Notes: generated by a model not told the origin, from the sequence alone. Counted from the stretch's first letter, positions 21,875 through 32,870 are shown. The stretch: 64,000 nucleotides of DNA from Litsea cubeba (GCA_012931725.1 CM022953.1:32762946-32826945); one strand, 5' to 3'. Made by a program: numbers and translations.

Positions 21875-22159
21875 CTGCAAAGGATGGAAAAGAAAAAGAT
21901 CATCATCAAAATGATAGAAGTTCGCTAAAAAAATCTAGCAAAATTTTGACATGACTCCGACGCAACTCTGAAGAAAAAGGAAATACCCTGAAGGAAATAG
22001 AAAGCTTGAAAATGGGCTCAACATTGTTGCGAGCTCCGAAACTCCAAACTTTCAAAACCCCAAAGTCTCCACAAAATCAGGAAGGGCTCAACATCACTGC
22101 GAGCTCCAAAATTCCCAAATTTGCAAAAACTCTCAGGTATGCTATCACATCATGCTACC
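21875..22159. other. Non-coding stretch with a duplicated GGGCTCAACAT block
   Basis: Two related blocks, GGGCTCAACATTGTTGCGAG (22014-22033) and GGGCTCAACATCACTGCGAG (22085-22104), lie in AT-rich DNA with no ORF. The last five bases (CTACC, 22155-22159) are the left target duplication of element H. Confidence 0.6.
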
Positions 22160-22597
22160 TGATGAGTCAGGCCCAAGTGGCCTAGAATATGATGAGCCAG
22201 ATCCAAATCCACCAGGGAAGCCCAGGTCCAGATCCACGGAGTGACCAAGTCAAGGCAGGCATCTACGTCGCTTTGGAAGCAGTCCCGCTTCTACCAATTC
22301 CTGCGGAGAATATCTCACCTACCTCCACCTGGCCCGTCCCTCGAGGACAGCTCTGAGGCTCCAAAGAGAAGTCGTCCTCATCTGTTAGGGGAGGACTATA
22401 AATAGAGGAACATCTTACTCTCTCTCTCTCGTTTGTAATCCACCTTATCAATAAAAGATCACCATATTCTAAAGTGGACGTAGGTCATACAGACCGAACC
22501 ACTATAAATTACCTTTCTCTCTCATTTATTTACTACATTTTCCCCTAGCATTTATTACTTGACCGGTGGTGTCCGAAACCTATTTTTGGCATCATCA
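22160..22597 (+). repeat. Left LTR of H
   Basis: The 438-bp LTR has a TATAAATA box at 22397-22404, a CT microsatellite soon after it, and AATAAA near 22450 as a possible polyadenylation signal. Its differences from the right LTR are few (for example ACCTACC against ACCTGCC near 22320), suggesting a fairly recent insertion. Confidence 0.92.
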
Positions 22598-22600
22598 GTT

Positions 22601-22616
22601 TGGCGCCGTCTGTGGG
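22601..22616 (+). other. Primer-binding site of H
   Basis: TGGCGCCGTCTGTGGG begins three bases after the LTR. The TGGCGCC start fits tRNA 3' ends ending in GGCGCCA; the exact tRNA is not certain. Confidence 0.65.
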
Positions 22617-22628
22617 AAACGAAAATCA

Positions 22629-22885
22629 AAACTAAAGTTCTCACTTCACACATCTTCTCCAGAAGCTCAGCCTCACTGAGCGAAGCCCTCTCAAGCTCCT
22701 TCACAAGCTCAGCCTCTGCCTTGGCCGCCCTCTCATAGGCTACTAAGAGTTTGGTCTAAAGCCCGGTCGCCCCCTTGCGGGCCGCGGAAAGATCAGCCAC
22801 GGAAGTTCTTCCAGCTGGCGCAGCCCTCTCCTAGCTGGCACGCCCTCTACTCAGCTTGAGAAGCTCTCTCATTTCTTCTTCTGGG
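22629..22885 (-). pseudogene. Captured antisense coiled-coil fragment inside H
   Basis: The minus strand encodes a Glu/Ala/Leu-rich helix with in-frame stops. Readable parts include YERAAKAEAELVKELERASL and SEAELLEKM, and near 22870 EEMRELLKLS. This coiled-coil style matches tails of PMD-like or antisense retrotransposon proteins. Because it lies between the two LTRs it moves with H and looks like a captured sequence. The donor gene is unknown. Confidence 0.5.
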
Positions 22886-22969
22886 ATGACCCATCAGAAG
22901 TTACCGAGGGACAGAGTCTTGAAATTTACATGTGTTAAGGGATATATCATGCGCTACGCAGAGGGGGTC

Positions 22970-23880
22970 CGGGGGTGTCCCCCGGCGGGGGTCGAGCTGA
23001 CCGGTCAGCTCGCGGGGGCCCAGGGGGCAGCGCCCCCGAAAAAAAAAAAAAAAAAAAAAAAGGAATACACGTCCGCCACGATCAGACTCCCCCGGGCGCC
23101 CAAGTCCCTCGGCGCCCAAAGCATCCCTCGGGCGCCCCGGACTCCCCCGGGCGCCCAAGTCCTTCTCTCCTCGCGCAAGGGGGGATCTCGCCCAACCTGG
23201 CCTCACTGCGTGGGCTGCTCGCCCAAGGGGGCATCACCGCGCCTCCCTCGCCGCTGCTGCTCGCCCAAGGGGGCCCCTCGTCCTCGCCCAGCGCTGCCAG
23301 CGCGCCGCCTGCGGGGCCCGCTCCTCCCTCGCCCGAGCCTCCCTCGCCCAGCACTGCCAGCGCGCCGCCCGCGGGGCCCCCTCCTCCCTCGCCCAGCGCT
23401 GCCAGCGCGCCGCCCGCGGGGCCAGCTCCTCCCTCGCCAGCGCTGCCAGCGCGCCGCCCGCGGGGCCAGCTCCTCCCTCGCCCGAGCCTCCCTCGCCCGC
23501 AGCAGCCCCCTCGCCCGCTGCCAGCGCGCCACCCGCGGGGCCCGCTCCCCCCTCGCCGCTGCTCGCCCAAGGGGGGCCCACGACGCAGCCTGCCTTCGCC
23601 CTCGCCCGGAGGCGAGCATCCTCGCCGCCAGCCAGACGACCGGCGCCCTCAGCAGCCACGCGACCTGCGCCCTCATCAGCGAGGCGACCCTCTCGCCCGA
23701 CGCCCGGGCGACCAGCCTTCGCCACTGCTGCTCGCCCGAGGGGGGCCCACGCATGGAGAAGCCTTGGGCTGGGCGCCCGAGGCCCAGCCCTCGCCGAAGC
23801 TGCTTGCCCGAGGGGAGGGCACGCCCAACCTTGCCTCAGGTTGGGCGCCCGCAGCGGGATTCAATTCATGTTCGCCTGAT
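22970..23880. repeat. Extremely GC-rich low-complexity block in H
   Basis: A strongly GC-biased tract follows an A run of over 20 bases (23040-23060). It consists of degenerate tandem pieces around GCCAGCGCGCCGCCCGCGGG and CTCGCCCAAGGGGGC. All long apparent ORFs on both strands here are Pro/Ser/Arg/Ala-rich translations of the repeat. The composition contrasts sharply with the AT-rich neighbours. Confidence 0.85.
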
Positions 23881-24044
23881 GCCGCATCCTCGACGTCCGT
23901 CGACGTCCGGCCAACCACTCTGGTCTTCGTTTGTTTTTTCTCTACTGCACCCATCATTACAGCTACTTGCACACTCTTCTCATTCTCTTGGGATGATTTT
24001 CTCTCTCTTTGATGTTCCATTTGGATGAATCATCTCGCGGATCG

Positions 24045-24540
24045 CCCTACGTGGTGACCTGCCTCTGTACTGTTCTCAAACAGGCAGCCTATACGTCCGG
24101 CTTAGCGGCTCACTCACGGGTCGCCAAAAAAGCTTGGCCTCTGCACTGTTTTTAAACAGGCAGCCTATCTCCAGCTTAGCGGCTCTCTCGCGGGTCGCCA
24201 AAAAAGCTTGGCCTCTGCACTGTTTTTAAACAGGCAGCCTATCTCCAGCTTAGCGGCTCTCTCGCGGGTCGCCAAAAAAGCTTGGCCTCTGCACTGTTTT
24301 TAAACAGGCAGCCTATCTCCAACTTAGCGGCTCTCTCGCGGGTCGCCAAAAAGCTTGGCCTCTGCACTGTTTTTAAACAGGCAGCCTATCTCCAGCTTAG
24401 CGGCTCTCTCGCGGGTCGCCAAAAAGCTTGGCCTCTGCACTGTTCTTAAACAGGCAGTCTATATATCCAGCATAGCGGCCCTCTCGCGGGTTGCAAAAAA
24501 CGCTTCGTCTCTGCACTGCTCTCAAGCAGGCAAGAAGTCT
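24045..24540. repeat. 74-bp tandem array in H, about 6.5 copies
   Basis: The landmark TCGCCAAAAAAGC recurs at 24121, 24195, 24269 and 24343 (period 74), then at 73 and 75. Each unit contains a 14-nt inverted repeat of the type CTGTTTTTAAACAG. The first and last units are the most diverged, as expected for array edges. Confidence 0.95.
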
Positions 24541-24599
24541 GCCTCTCTTTCCAGATTGAATGTCAACAATCGGGCCTCAACCGCTCCTGGATACTAAAG

Positions 24600-24860
24600 A
24601 TCCTCCTGGCATCCCAGCTCCCTGCTGGCGCCCAGCACTCTAGCACCTTGGCATCCCAGCTCCCTGCTGGCGCCCAGCACCCTAGCACCTTGGCGCCCAG
24701 CACTCTAGCACCCTGGCATCCCAGCTCCCTGCTGGCGCCCAGCACCCTAGCACCTTGGCGCCCAGCACTCTAGCACCCTGGCATCCCAGCTCCCTGCTGG
24801 CGCCCAGCACCCTAGCACCTTGGCGCCCAGCACTCTAGCACCCTGGCGCCCAGCTCCCTG
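24600..24860. repeat. 65-bp tandem array in H with 42- and 23-bp subunits
   Basis: GGCATCCCAGCTCCCTGCTG recurs at 24608, 24650, 24715 and 24780 (spacings 42, 65, 65). Units are built from GGCGCCCAGCACCCTAGCAC sub-blocks. GC-rich ORFs on both strands are by-products. Confidence 0.93.
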
Positions 24861-25110
24861 GCACCTTTGCTCCTGGCGCCCAGACTGCCTGTCGACCGCC
24901 CAGGCCTCTTCCGGGCGCCCAGCCTCCTGCTGCCTGCTTCGTCTGTTGGCGCAACCACCTCCTCTCCGCCTGCACAGCAAACTGCAGATCGGCCACTTGG
25001 TACCTCGTCCTCTGCTCCAACTTTGGGTCTGGGGCATTCTTTTTAGCAAGTTTTAGGCTCATCTTCTTCTTCTCAAAATGCCCCCCTTTCAAAGCTTCTT
25101 TGTGCGTAGG

Positions 25111-25124
25111 GCATTGGGGGCAAA
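25111..25124 (+). other. Polypurine-like tract before the right LTR of H
   Basis: CATTGGGGGCAAA immediately precedes the TGATGAG start of the right LTR, where the plus-strand primer of an LTR element is expected. Confidence 0.7.
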
Positions 25125-25562
25125 TGATGAGTCAGGCCCAAGTGGCCTAGAATATGATGAGCCAGATCCAAATCCACCAGGGAAGCCCAGGTCCAGATCC
25201 ACGGAGTGACCAAGTCAAGGCAGGCATCTACGTCGCTTTGGAAGCAGTCCCGCTTCTACCAATTCCTGCGGAGAATATCTCACCTGCCTCCACCTGGCCC
25301 GTCCCTCGAGGACAGCTCTGAGGCTCCAAAGAGAAGTCGTCCTCATCTGTTAGGGGAGGACTATAAATAGAGGAACATCTTACTCTCTCTCTCTCGCTTG
25401 TAATCCACCTTATCAATAAAAGATCACCATATTCTAAAGTGGACGTAGGTCATACAGACCGAACCACTATAAATTCCCTCTCTCTCTCATTTATTTACTA
25501 CATTTTCCCCTAGCATTTATTACTTGACCGGTGGTGTCCGAAACCTATTTTTGGCATCATCA
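25125..25562 (+). repeat. Right LTR of H
   Basis: This LTR has the same length (438 bp) and ends as the left one, and is followed directly by CTACC. The TATA box and CT run are conserved. Confidence 0.92.
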
Positions 25563-25619
25563 CTACCAATTCAATTTACAAAAGAATGCATGCATGAACA
25601 TCTTGGTTTGCCAAAAAAA

Positions 25620-25800
25620 TGCATTATCATGATGAGCTAAAAAAGAAAAAAGAAAACTTTCTCAAAAAAAAAAAAAAACAGAGAGATAAGCAAAAAAAAA
25701 ATTGTGTAAAAAAAAAGGAAACACGTGGAAAAAGAAAAGAAAATGAAGAAAAGAAAGAAACAAAAAAAAAACACTTTCTTTTTTTTTTACCATCATACTT
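25620..25800. repeat. A-rich low-complexity tract
   Basis: Long A and AAG runs with few other bases. It lies just downstream (minus strand) of the putative antisense first exon and would be a pyrimidine-rich part of its first intron. Confidence 0.85.
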
Positions 25801-25835
25801 TCTACAATAGAGTTTTCTTGAGAAAGAGAACTTAC

Positions 25836-25974
25836 TTGAAGCCATTGATGGAGATGAAGAAGAAAAGCTTGAAGATCTTTGAAGAAGAAGAACTCTTGGT
25901 CTTGAAGCACTCTTGAGGTTTTTGCAAAAGAAAGCAATAAGAGCAAGAGAACCAACCCCCCTTTGCTTTTATAG
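25836..25974 (-). promoter_or_regulatory. Putative antisense promoter and first exon in G2
   Basis: The minus strand has CTATAAAAGC at 25965-25974. A pyrimidine- and AAG-rich leader follows, then ATGGCTTCAA at 25845-25836 and a strong donor GTAAGT (25835-25830). This is the layout of a plant promoter plus a short first coding exon. It would drive the antisense exon at 21669-21874, now separated from it by H. Supporting transcript evidence cannot be seen from sequence. Confidence 0.45.
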
Positions 25975-26039
25975 AAGAGAGCAAACCAAAGAAGGAAACA
26001 AGAAAAAGGTAAGTGTTACTAATTAGTAACCTAACCAAA

Positions 26040-26290
26040 AGAAAGAAATTAGAAAGATTCTTTCCCAAAAGAAAGATATCTTGAGGGATTCTCTCCCAAA
26101 AAGAAATCAATAAGAGATTTTCACCCAAAAAGAAATCAATGAGAGATTTTCTCCCAAAAGATAGGATCAATGAGAGATTCTCTGCCAAAGGAAGATATCT
26201 TAAGATATTCTCTCCCAAAATAAAGGGAACATGAGAGATTCTCTCCAAATAAAGAGATTCTTAGATATTCTCTATCCAAAGGAGATATTT
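26040..26290. repeat. Degenerate ~30-bp array with AGAGATTCTCT cores
   Basis: Units of about 25-35 bp share AGAGATTCTCTCCCAAAA and variants such as AGAGATTTTCACCCAAAA. The core AGAGA-T-TCTCT is itself a short inverted repeat. No ORF of interest. Confidence 0.75.
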
Positions 26291-26611
26291 TTAGATATTC
26301 TTTATAAAAATGACACCATATGAGATCTAAGCCATTTCAAAAGCTTAAGGTCCCATGGGTTGCCCATATGAGCCAGGTTTGACCACCTATGCACTAAAAA
26401 AAATTTTGGGCTTTTAGTCAAAGAGAAATCCCTCTTACCAAGAGCATATAAAAATGGTTCCATGCCTCTTTTGAGTTGATTGGACCATACAAAAAAGAAT
26501 TCGAAGCTCCATGAGCTTCCAAAAGTCAAACCATCCAGCCTCATATACCAAATTAAGTCAAAATCTTGAAATTGACATTCTACAAAAATCCAAACCAAAA
26601 AATTCTGGTCC

Positions 26612-26812
26612 CCTAACTTGCCACATACAGCTTGTTAGGTCACAAGACCAAAATCAAAAACCAAAACCCGATCCCCTAACTTGCTACATACAGCCTGTTA
26701 GGTCACAAGATCAAAACCAAAATCGACCCCCAACATTCCACATACAACTTGTTGGGTCACATGGTCAAAACCAAAACCCGACCCCCTAACCTGCCACATA
26801 CAACTTGTTAGG
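26612..26812. repeat. Four 28-nt hairpin repeats with one compensatory pair
   Basis: Units at 26612-26639, 26675-26702, 26729-26756 and 26785-26812 are each exactly 28 nt with 6-bp arms. Three have CCTAAC/GTTAGG, and the third has CCCAAC/GTTGGG, a change in both arms. Spacing is 63, 54 and 56. The array lies a few hundred bases before the B2 LTR, in the inferred 3' region of G2. Confidence 0.85.
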
Positions 26813-27048
26813 TCATAAGGTCAAAACCAAATCCACATCCCTGATGTCATCTTCAAAACTTTGCCTCAGATGGTACGTGGTTCCTTTCACTACCATAAAA
26901 TTCCCCTGGAAGCTCAAAAGGCTACAATACCAAAAGAAAGATTGCTCAAAGACTCTTGGTCAAGTCACAAGCTCTCCTTCAAAAATCTCTTCGAGGCACG
27001 TCGACTACAACAGTTAAGCAACTCGTCGTTGTACCTCGAGGCGGAACT

Positions 27049-29545
27049 TGTTGACAACAAAAAAAAATCACTTTGCCTCCTTAACATCAAGAGAACTACA
27101 TGAAGTCGCAGCCTGCCATAAATAGGCAATGCTACTTCCAAAAATCAAATCTTGTCAGAATCAAACAAAAACTGCAAGATTCTTCAAGATAGCCAAAAGA
27201 GGAGTACACAAGAAGTTTTGGGCCATTTCAAAATTATTTGGCCTAACTTCGCTTCTCCAATAGCGGAACAGGAGCTCTCGGCGGCGACAGTATCAAAGAC
27301 ACCAAATCTTCGATCAGAGCCTATGGATGGTCTCAAAATACGTCCAAAAGGCTCCACGTCAAGTTCCAAGTCAAACCGACAACGTTTGACCCTACATCAA
27401 CCCTCGAACAGCTAAATCAAGCCTCTCGACGGTGAGAACCACCGAGGCCATCACTCATCAGACAGAGCATATGGTTGGCTTCAAGATGCTTACAAAGGAC
27501 TACACGTCAAGTCTCAGGTCATTTCGACAACATTTGACCATACTTTGACTCTCGGAAGCCAAATTAGGCCTCTAGGCGGCGAAGCTCCCCGGGACCATGG
27601 TTCCCAAAACAGAGCCTGTAGATCATCTCAAAATGACTCCAATAAGTTCCCTGTCAAATTTCAGGTCAATCAGACATTGGTTGACCGCGCATCAAAGGCG
27701 AGACATCTTCCTCGTGACAAAATCAAGTCCCCATACGGCTTCAAAACTCAAATAAAAGCCTATGGTTGCTCTTATTTATTGCTCATGAGGCTTCACCTCA
27801 AATTTTAGGTCATTCCGACATCGTTTAACCCAGTTTCAGCTTCTGACGGAAAATCGGCAGCTCTACGCTACAAAGTCTTCGACTTTCCCGAAAAATTGGA
27901 AACTTTGCACTCCAAAAAGCAAGGATTCTTGTCAAGTCTTCTCAAAACGGCCGCAAAACAGGGACCAAAGGGGAAAATTCCCCCCAGGGTTGCAGGCCCT
28001 TGAGACCCTGGCCCAGGGTCGCCGGCGACCATGGAACCCCGGTTCGCCGGTTTCGCCCCGGAAGGCCTGTTTTCCATCGTTTTTTTCGCGATTCTAAGCT
28101 TCCAACTCCTGGGATTTTCCAAAATTCATACTTTTGAGGCACCAAATCCTTTGACATCCATCAAAATCACGGGTCAATCATCAAGAGTATCAAAATCAAC
28201 ATTGATCGCCAACTGGTCAACCAAAAAAGTGTGCTTTCTACCCGACCGATCGAGAAATCGACAGGACAGATGGTACCGACCCGCTGTTGGCAATCAATGC
28301 CTGAAGTTACATGGTCATCTGATGTCGATCTATATGAAGATCCATCGATGATCATCGCCAGAAGAATCCCAAAAGACGCGGCACGGCCCGTGACTCTTCA
28401 ACTGCTCTGCAACCACTTAATGTGATTAACTGACTAACTTTATTGTAGTCATTAATTCATTTCTTTGGACGGCCCAATCAGAAGCGAGCATCTGGGAGTT
28501 ACAAGTCAGTTGATTCATGGCATTTAAACCATGAAGCTCCTCCCATCATGACGTTTAAAGACGATTAAATGCCCTCAATCTCCACCGGCCAATCAGAAGC
28601 CAAGGTCCAGGAGTTACAAAATAAAGGAATTAAACCTTGTAAATCCTCCCATTATGCGGCTTAATGACGATTAAAGCCCATAAACTCTCATAAATGGCTA
28701 CCAAGAGCCTATAAATAGGAGAGCACTCCAAAGAAATCCAGATCGAAAAAATCAACACAGATCCCAGATCAGAAAAAAGCATAGAAAATTTAGAGAAAGA
28801 AAGAGAGAAAACTCCGCGAAATTCTGCACCGACCACCACTACAAGGTGACAAAAGTCCCTTGGGAGTACCCCGCCCCCCTAAGGTCATTGCCTTCTCTTT
28901 CTGCCTCCAATGGCTTAGACATGGCTTTTCAGCCCGTCTACTTAGTTTTTTATTGGACATAGGACCTCCTCTTGGTCTTTGTCCTTTAAAAATCTGAGGT
29001 TATAGTCAAGCCAAGCGAATCAAAAGCATCCTCTAATCTCATCTGCATGGATGATGGCGAAGTCCACACATGGCTTGTGACCGTCAATCTGAACGAGTCC
29101 CCCACAATCTCCTGAGAAGTTAGATCCTCCATTTCTTGCTTTTCATTGTAATTTGTATTTTTTTCAAAAGAAACAAAAATCACAACTCTTGTCTTTCATT
29201 ATTGATAAGAATTGTAAATTGGCTATAAACGCCAAAATCGGCTATGAACGCCAAAAATCGGCCATAAATGCCAAAAAATCACCTTTCACGGCAAATCAAG
29301 AAAATGTTTGTTTTCTTAATTATATATGCAATGGAAAACTTGAAAGAAGTTGATTTCCTTTTTACTTGCGAAGGTCGATCTCCGGATCGCCACTTGCAAT
29401 TACAAGTAAAATAGAAAATCCGGCACACCCACACACAAAAAAAATGTTGATGCACGCCTTTGCCCCACGGGCGCGAAAGGGTCGGATCAAACGGACTCCC
29501 ACGTCCGCCGACCTCGGTAGCACCGAGCAGAAGCGCGGTCCATCA
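27049..29545 (+). mobile_element. LTR B2, probably the 3' LTR of Tat-type element G2
   Basis: It runs from TGTTGACAAC to CGGTCCATCA in plus orientation, 2497 bp, homologous to B1, B3 and B4. TATA box CCTATAAATAGG is near 28709. The flanks GAACT and CTCTA do not match, so it is not a simple solo insertion. The adjacent left sequence (repeat arrays, antisense gene) fits the 3' region of a Tat-type element. It carries GACCCTGGCCCAGGGTC (28004-28020), GGTCGCCGGCGACC (28017-28030) and three GGCTATAAACGCC-type units (about 29218-29280). Confidence 0.85.
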
Positions 29546-30304
29546 CTCTAGTGGAAAGTTTGTAATGTCTAGTAGCTCATGATTCCCTCCGTTTTGTGGG
29601 ACTAGTATTGATGATGAGATTCAGTTTTACATCTTGAGGAAATACATCCGACCTCTAATAGGAGACAATATTTCTTAGAAACTTTTATAAATAGTTGAAT
29701 TCATGCATTGATTTGGAACAAAAATAAAATCGAGGAATCTTGATTGGCAGTTTGGACACACAAATAGGAGATAAAAATAATGATCTATGTGACATCCAAG
29801 ATAAAATAAAACTTAGAGATTATTTGTTTCACGTAATTATAAGCTCTAATATGGTTTGCAACACAAATAAACCTAAAGATCTTGACTTATGCATTTAAAC
29901 AATGGATATCCAAATGTCTAAAAGTGTACATGGTGTCATGATCTTGATGACGAGTGATTTGGATCTGATCTTTAAATTGTATCACCTTGCGATCAGCGAC
30001 CTTTCTTAAATATTGTCTTCTCTTATCTCCCTTATCACTCACTCTGATATGCGTGAGAGTATATGGGTACTATGCAATATATCTTAAGTTAAGAGAGAAG
30101 ATCAAAAAACTACTTCTATAGATAACCCTAGAGAGATTTCTTTCCATCAAAGAAATCTATTAGAAGTAAGTTTCCTTAATATACTAAAAGATTAGCCAAA
30201 CAAGAGTCCTAAATGGATTGGGCTTTCTAAAAGTGAATCCAAGACAGAACATGGGGCCCAATCATTATTAGACGTGTGTTAATGAGAACCACTTGTGTCT
30301 AACA
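29546..30304 (-). mobile_element. Copia-type LTR remnant, minus orientation
   Basis: On the minus strand a sequence starting TGTTAGACACAAGTGGTTCT at 30304 runs leftward to about 29740. It is a diverged copy of the plus-strand sequence starting at 32257. A polypurine-like AAGTGGGAGATT (minus, near 30341-30355) precedes it, as expected for a 3' LTR. The 29546-29740 stretch next to B2 is AT-rich and unassigned. Confidence 0.65.
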
Positions 30305-31039
30305 ATCTCTCAGTACTTAGTCCGAATGACCATACATATCTAATCTCCCACTTGGTCATAATGACCACACGGATGCAATCAACCCTTTTTCTTCAAAAAC
30401 TTATTTTGTAAAAAAAAGACTCAACATGGATTGAACTGGTTTTAAAAACCCGAGAAAGTCCACTCATTTGAGAAAACAGCCAACTCAAACTTGTTTATAC
30501 TAATTCCTATATACTGTAATTAAATGAAACCATTAATGTGGATCATGGTAGTCAAACATCAATTATGCGACATAATCCCTTCCATGTCCCACAGCACTAG
30601 TAATTTCATTTAATCAAGTCATGAATTGAGGAAAACAATAGGAGATGACTAAGATTCTTATTTATTTGTTTAAATAAAATTCATCTTTCTTTTTAATAAA
30701 TCACTAAATGTGTGAGAAATTAAGCAACAAAACGGAATCATCATTAATGAAAATTGATCAACGAAAAAGTGTCTATTAAATTATCATTAATCTTTTCAAT
30801 CACATATATTAAGGTAACGCAATGAGACCCATTTCTCTAACATGATCATTATAGGCCTATCTCAGTAATGCTTTGGTCATAGGATTCACAATCATGAATT
30901 TTGTACTTATTTTTCTCTTTAGACACTAGATGATCCCAAACATTCTCTTTAAATGGAAAGATATTTTATCTGAATATGTCGTGCAGGCTACAGTGCTAGA
31001 AGTCTTATCGTTTCTAGAGAAGTAGACAGTTTAGATATC

Positions 31040-31470
31040 ATCACAAAAAATTTCCAGCGGCTTAGTAATAAGTCCCATGATCTAAAGCCCTAAAATAAAA
31101 TTCCATAGTCATATAGCATGAGTATATTGGCCTCATTGCAAACTGTAAATTCAGCTTCAAATTTGGAAGAAGCGGTTGTTTGTTTAATGCTTTTCCACAA
31201 AACAGCCACACCAACAATGAGAAAAATATATCCTAATGCTGATCTCCTCATGTCGAAGCACCCAACAAAACCTAAATCCAAATATCCAGACACTTCCAAG
31301 TGATCAGATTTCCTATAAGTGAGACTATGTTTTTAGTCCCTTGTAAATATCTCATTACTTTCTTTTGCTGACCAAATCAACCGTTGAAACAAAAATCTAA
31401 AAGATACATTTGAATTCAAAATTTCAATCCGTCTTCGCTTGTGCGCTTCTAGAGATCAGATCTATTAGGT
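31040..31470 (-). pseudogene. Copia RNase H fragment
   Basis: The minus strand encodes VMRYLQGTKN, then, after a frameshift, SGYLDLGFVGCFDMRRSALG, YIFLIVGVAVLWKSIKQTT and FEAEFTVCNEA. These match the copia RNase H pattern (YSDADWAG, RRSTSGY, EAEY) with several decayed positions. It lies between the inverted LTR copies. Rest of pol in 30305-31040 and 31470-32256 is not recognisable. Confidence 0.75.
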
Positions 31471-32256
31471 TAATGGTCTGGATTGTCCATTCATTAATAT
31501 AGATTAGATCATTTTATGTCACTTTATAGATGCTATTAATTCAACTGAGACCCATAGTTTTGAGTAGTATGGTAGTCACCAAAGTGGCCTAATTATGAAA
31601 AACTAATAGGTATCAATTAAAATATAAGACCCCTAACACTATTTCTTGTGCAAGGTGAATAACATTAAAATTGCGGTCTTAAATTAGGATAGTGGGGATC
31701 GGCCCAAAGGTACCATTGTTACTTAAAAAATTGAAAGAGTGTAATAGGGTAATTTGATATGTGTTCCTAGTTAATTGGGACTGATTCGTATACTGTATGG
31801 ATGGATACCCTAGGGTATAAAGCCTAGCGATTTGCGTTCATACTATCACATTAGCCCTATGGATGGATAGGATTTATCCACAAGCAATCCAATTCCATGT
31901 AGTAGTCTCGATCCAAAGGAAAAACTATGACGAGGTACTGACTCACTCACCAAATATGTTTCATTTATGCAACGAGCTTTTCTGGATCAGTGTTCAGCAT
32001 GAAGTCAAAGCATTAAAGTAAATTGAGTTTTTTTTCTATATATTTCAACATCGACTCTTATTGCCTTGAATGGACATCTCTTGAACATACCAATGTTGGA
32101 TGAGTCAAATTATATAAACTAGAAAGAAGAGCTTTTATTAACCTTGGGCTGCATAAACTTAGACACTGCATTAATGGAGCCCAAATCCGTTGATCTTACT
32201 GAAAAAAACTCTCAATCTTAGAGAGCATATTATGAAAAATGGACCATGTTGGAGGT

Positions 32257-32870
32257 TGTTAGACTTAAGTGGTTCTCATGACCACACGTCTAATAATGAT
32301 TAGGCCCCACATTGAATTCATTAATTTAATATTTTTTTCCCTTTTGTTTTGTTTTGAATAAATTTGTCTTCGATTCGCTTTTAGAAAGCTTAATCCATTT
32401 TGGATTCTTGTTTGGCTATTCTTTGAGGGAATTAAGGATACTGACTTGAAATAGATTTCTTTGATGAGAAGAAATCTCTCTTTGGTTATCTATGAAAGTG
32501 GTTTTATCCCCTCTCTCTTAACTCACGACATAGTACCCATCTAGTCACATGCATATCAGAGTAAGTGATAAGGGAGATAGGAGAAACCCCTATTTAAGAA
32601 AGTTTGTTGATCAAAAGGTGAGACAATTTAAAGATCATACCCAAATAACTTGTCTTCAAGATCATGGGGCAAAGTACGCTTTTAAACATTTGCGTAAGTC
32701 AAAATCTTTAGGTTCATTTTTGTTGCAACCCATATTAGATCTTACAGTAATTTCTAGGACTTTTTATTTCTAGAAGGTGTTAAAAATGCATAATCAAATG
32801 TGAATAAAAAAATGATCCTGATATAACTTGGCATTGTAATGGAGATTGAATCAAGGGAAGATAGAAAATA
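32257..32870 (+). mobile_element. Copia-type LTR remnant, plus orientation
   Basis: Starting TGTTAGACTTAAGTGGTTCT, this copy aligns with the reverse complement of 29740-30304 over several hundred bases, including TATCAGAGTAAGTGATAAGG and TTTAAGATCATACCC-like parts. Its right border is unclear. The two copies face each other head to head, not as direct LTRs of one element. Confidence 0.65.

Larger units (their letters stand above)
22160..25562 (+). mobile_element. Complete non-autonomous LTR element H, 3403 bp, CTACC duplication
   Basis: Two nearly identical 438-bp LTRs (22160-22597 and 25125-25562) begin TGATGAGTCAGG and end GGCATCATCA. They are flanked by CTACC at 22155-22159 and 25563-25567. 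A primer-site-like TGGCGCCGTCTGTGGG follows the left LTR and a G-rich tract precedes the right one. The 2.5 kb interior has no gag or pol. It contains a degraded antisense coiled-coil segment, a very GC-rich tract and two tandem arrays. It must be moved by an autonomous gypsy-type partner, which is not visible here. Confidence 0.93.

Noticed and set aside
22856..24028. 390-codon plus-strand ORF and overlapping Arg/Ala-rich ORFs on the minus strand
   Set aside because: All are by-products of the GC-rich tandem block in H, where stop codons are rare in every frame.
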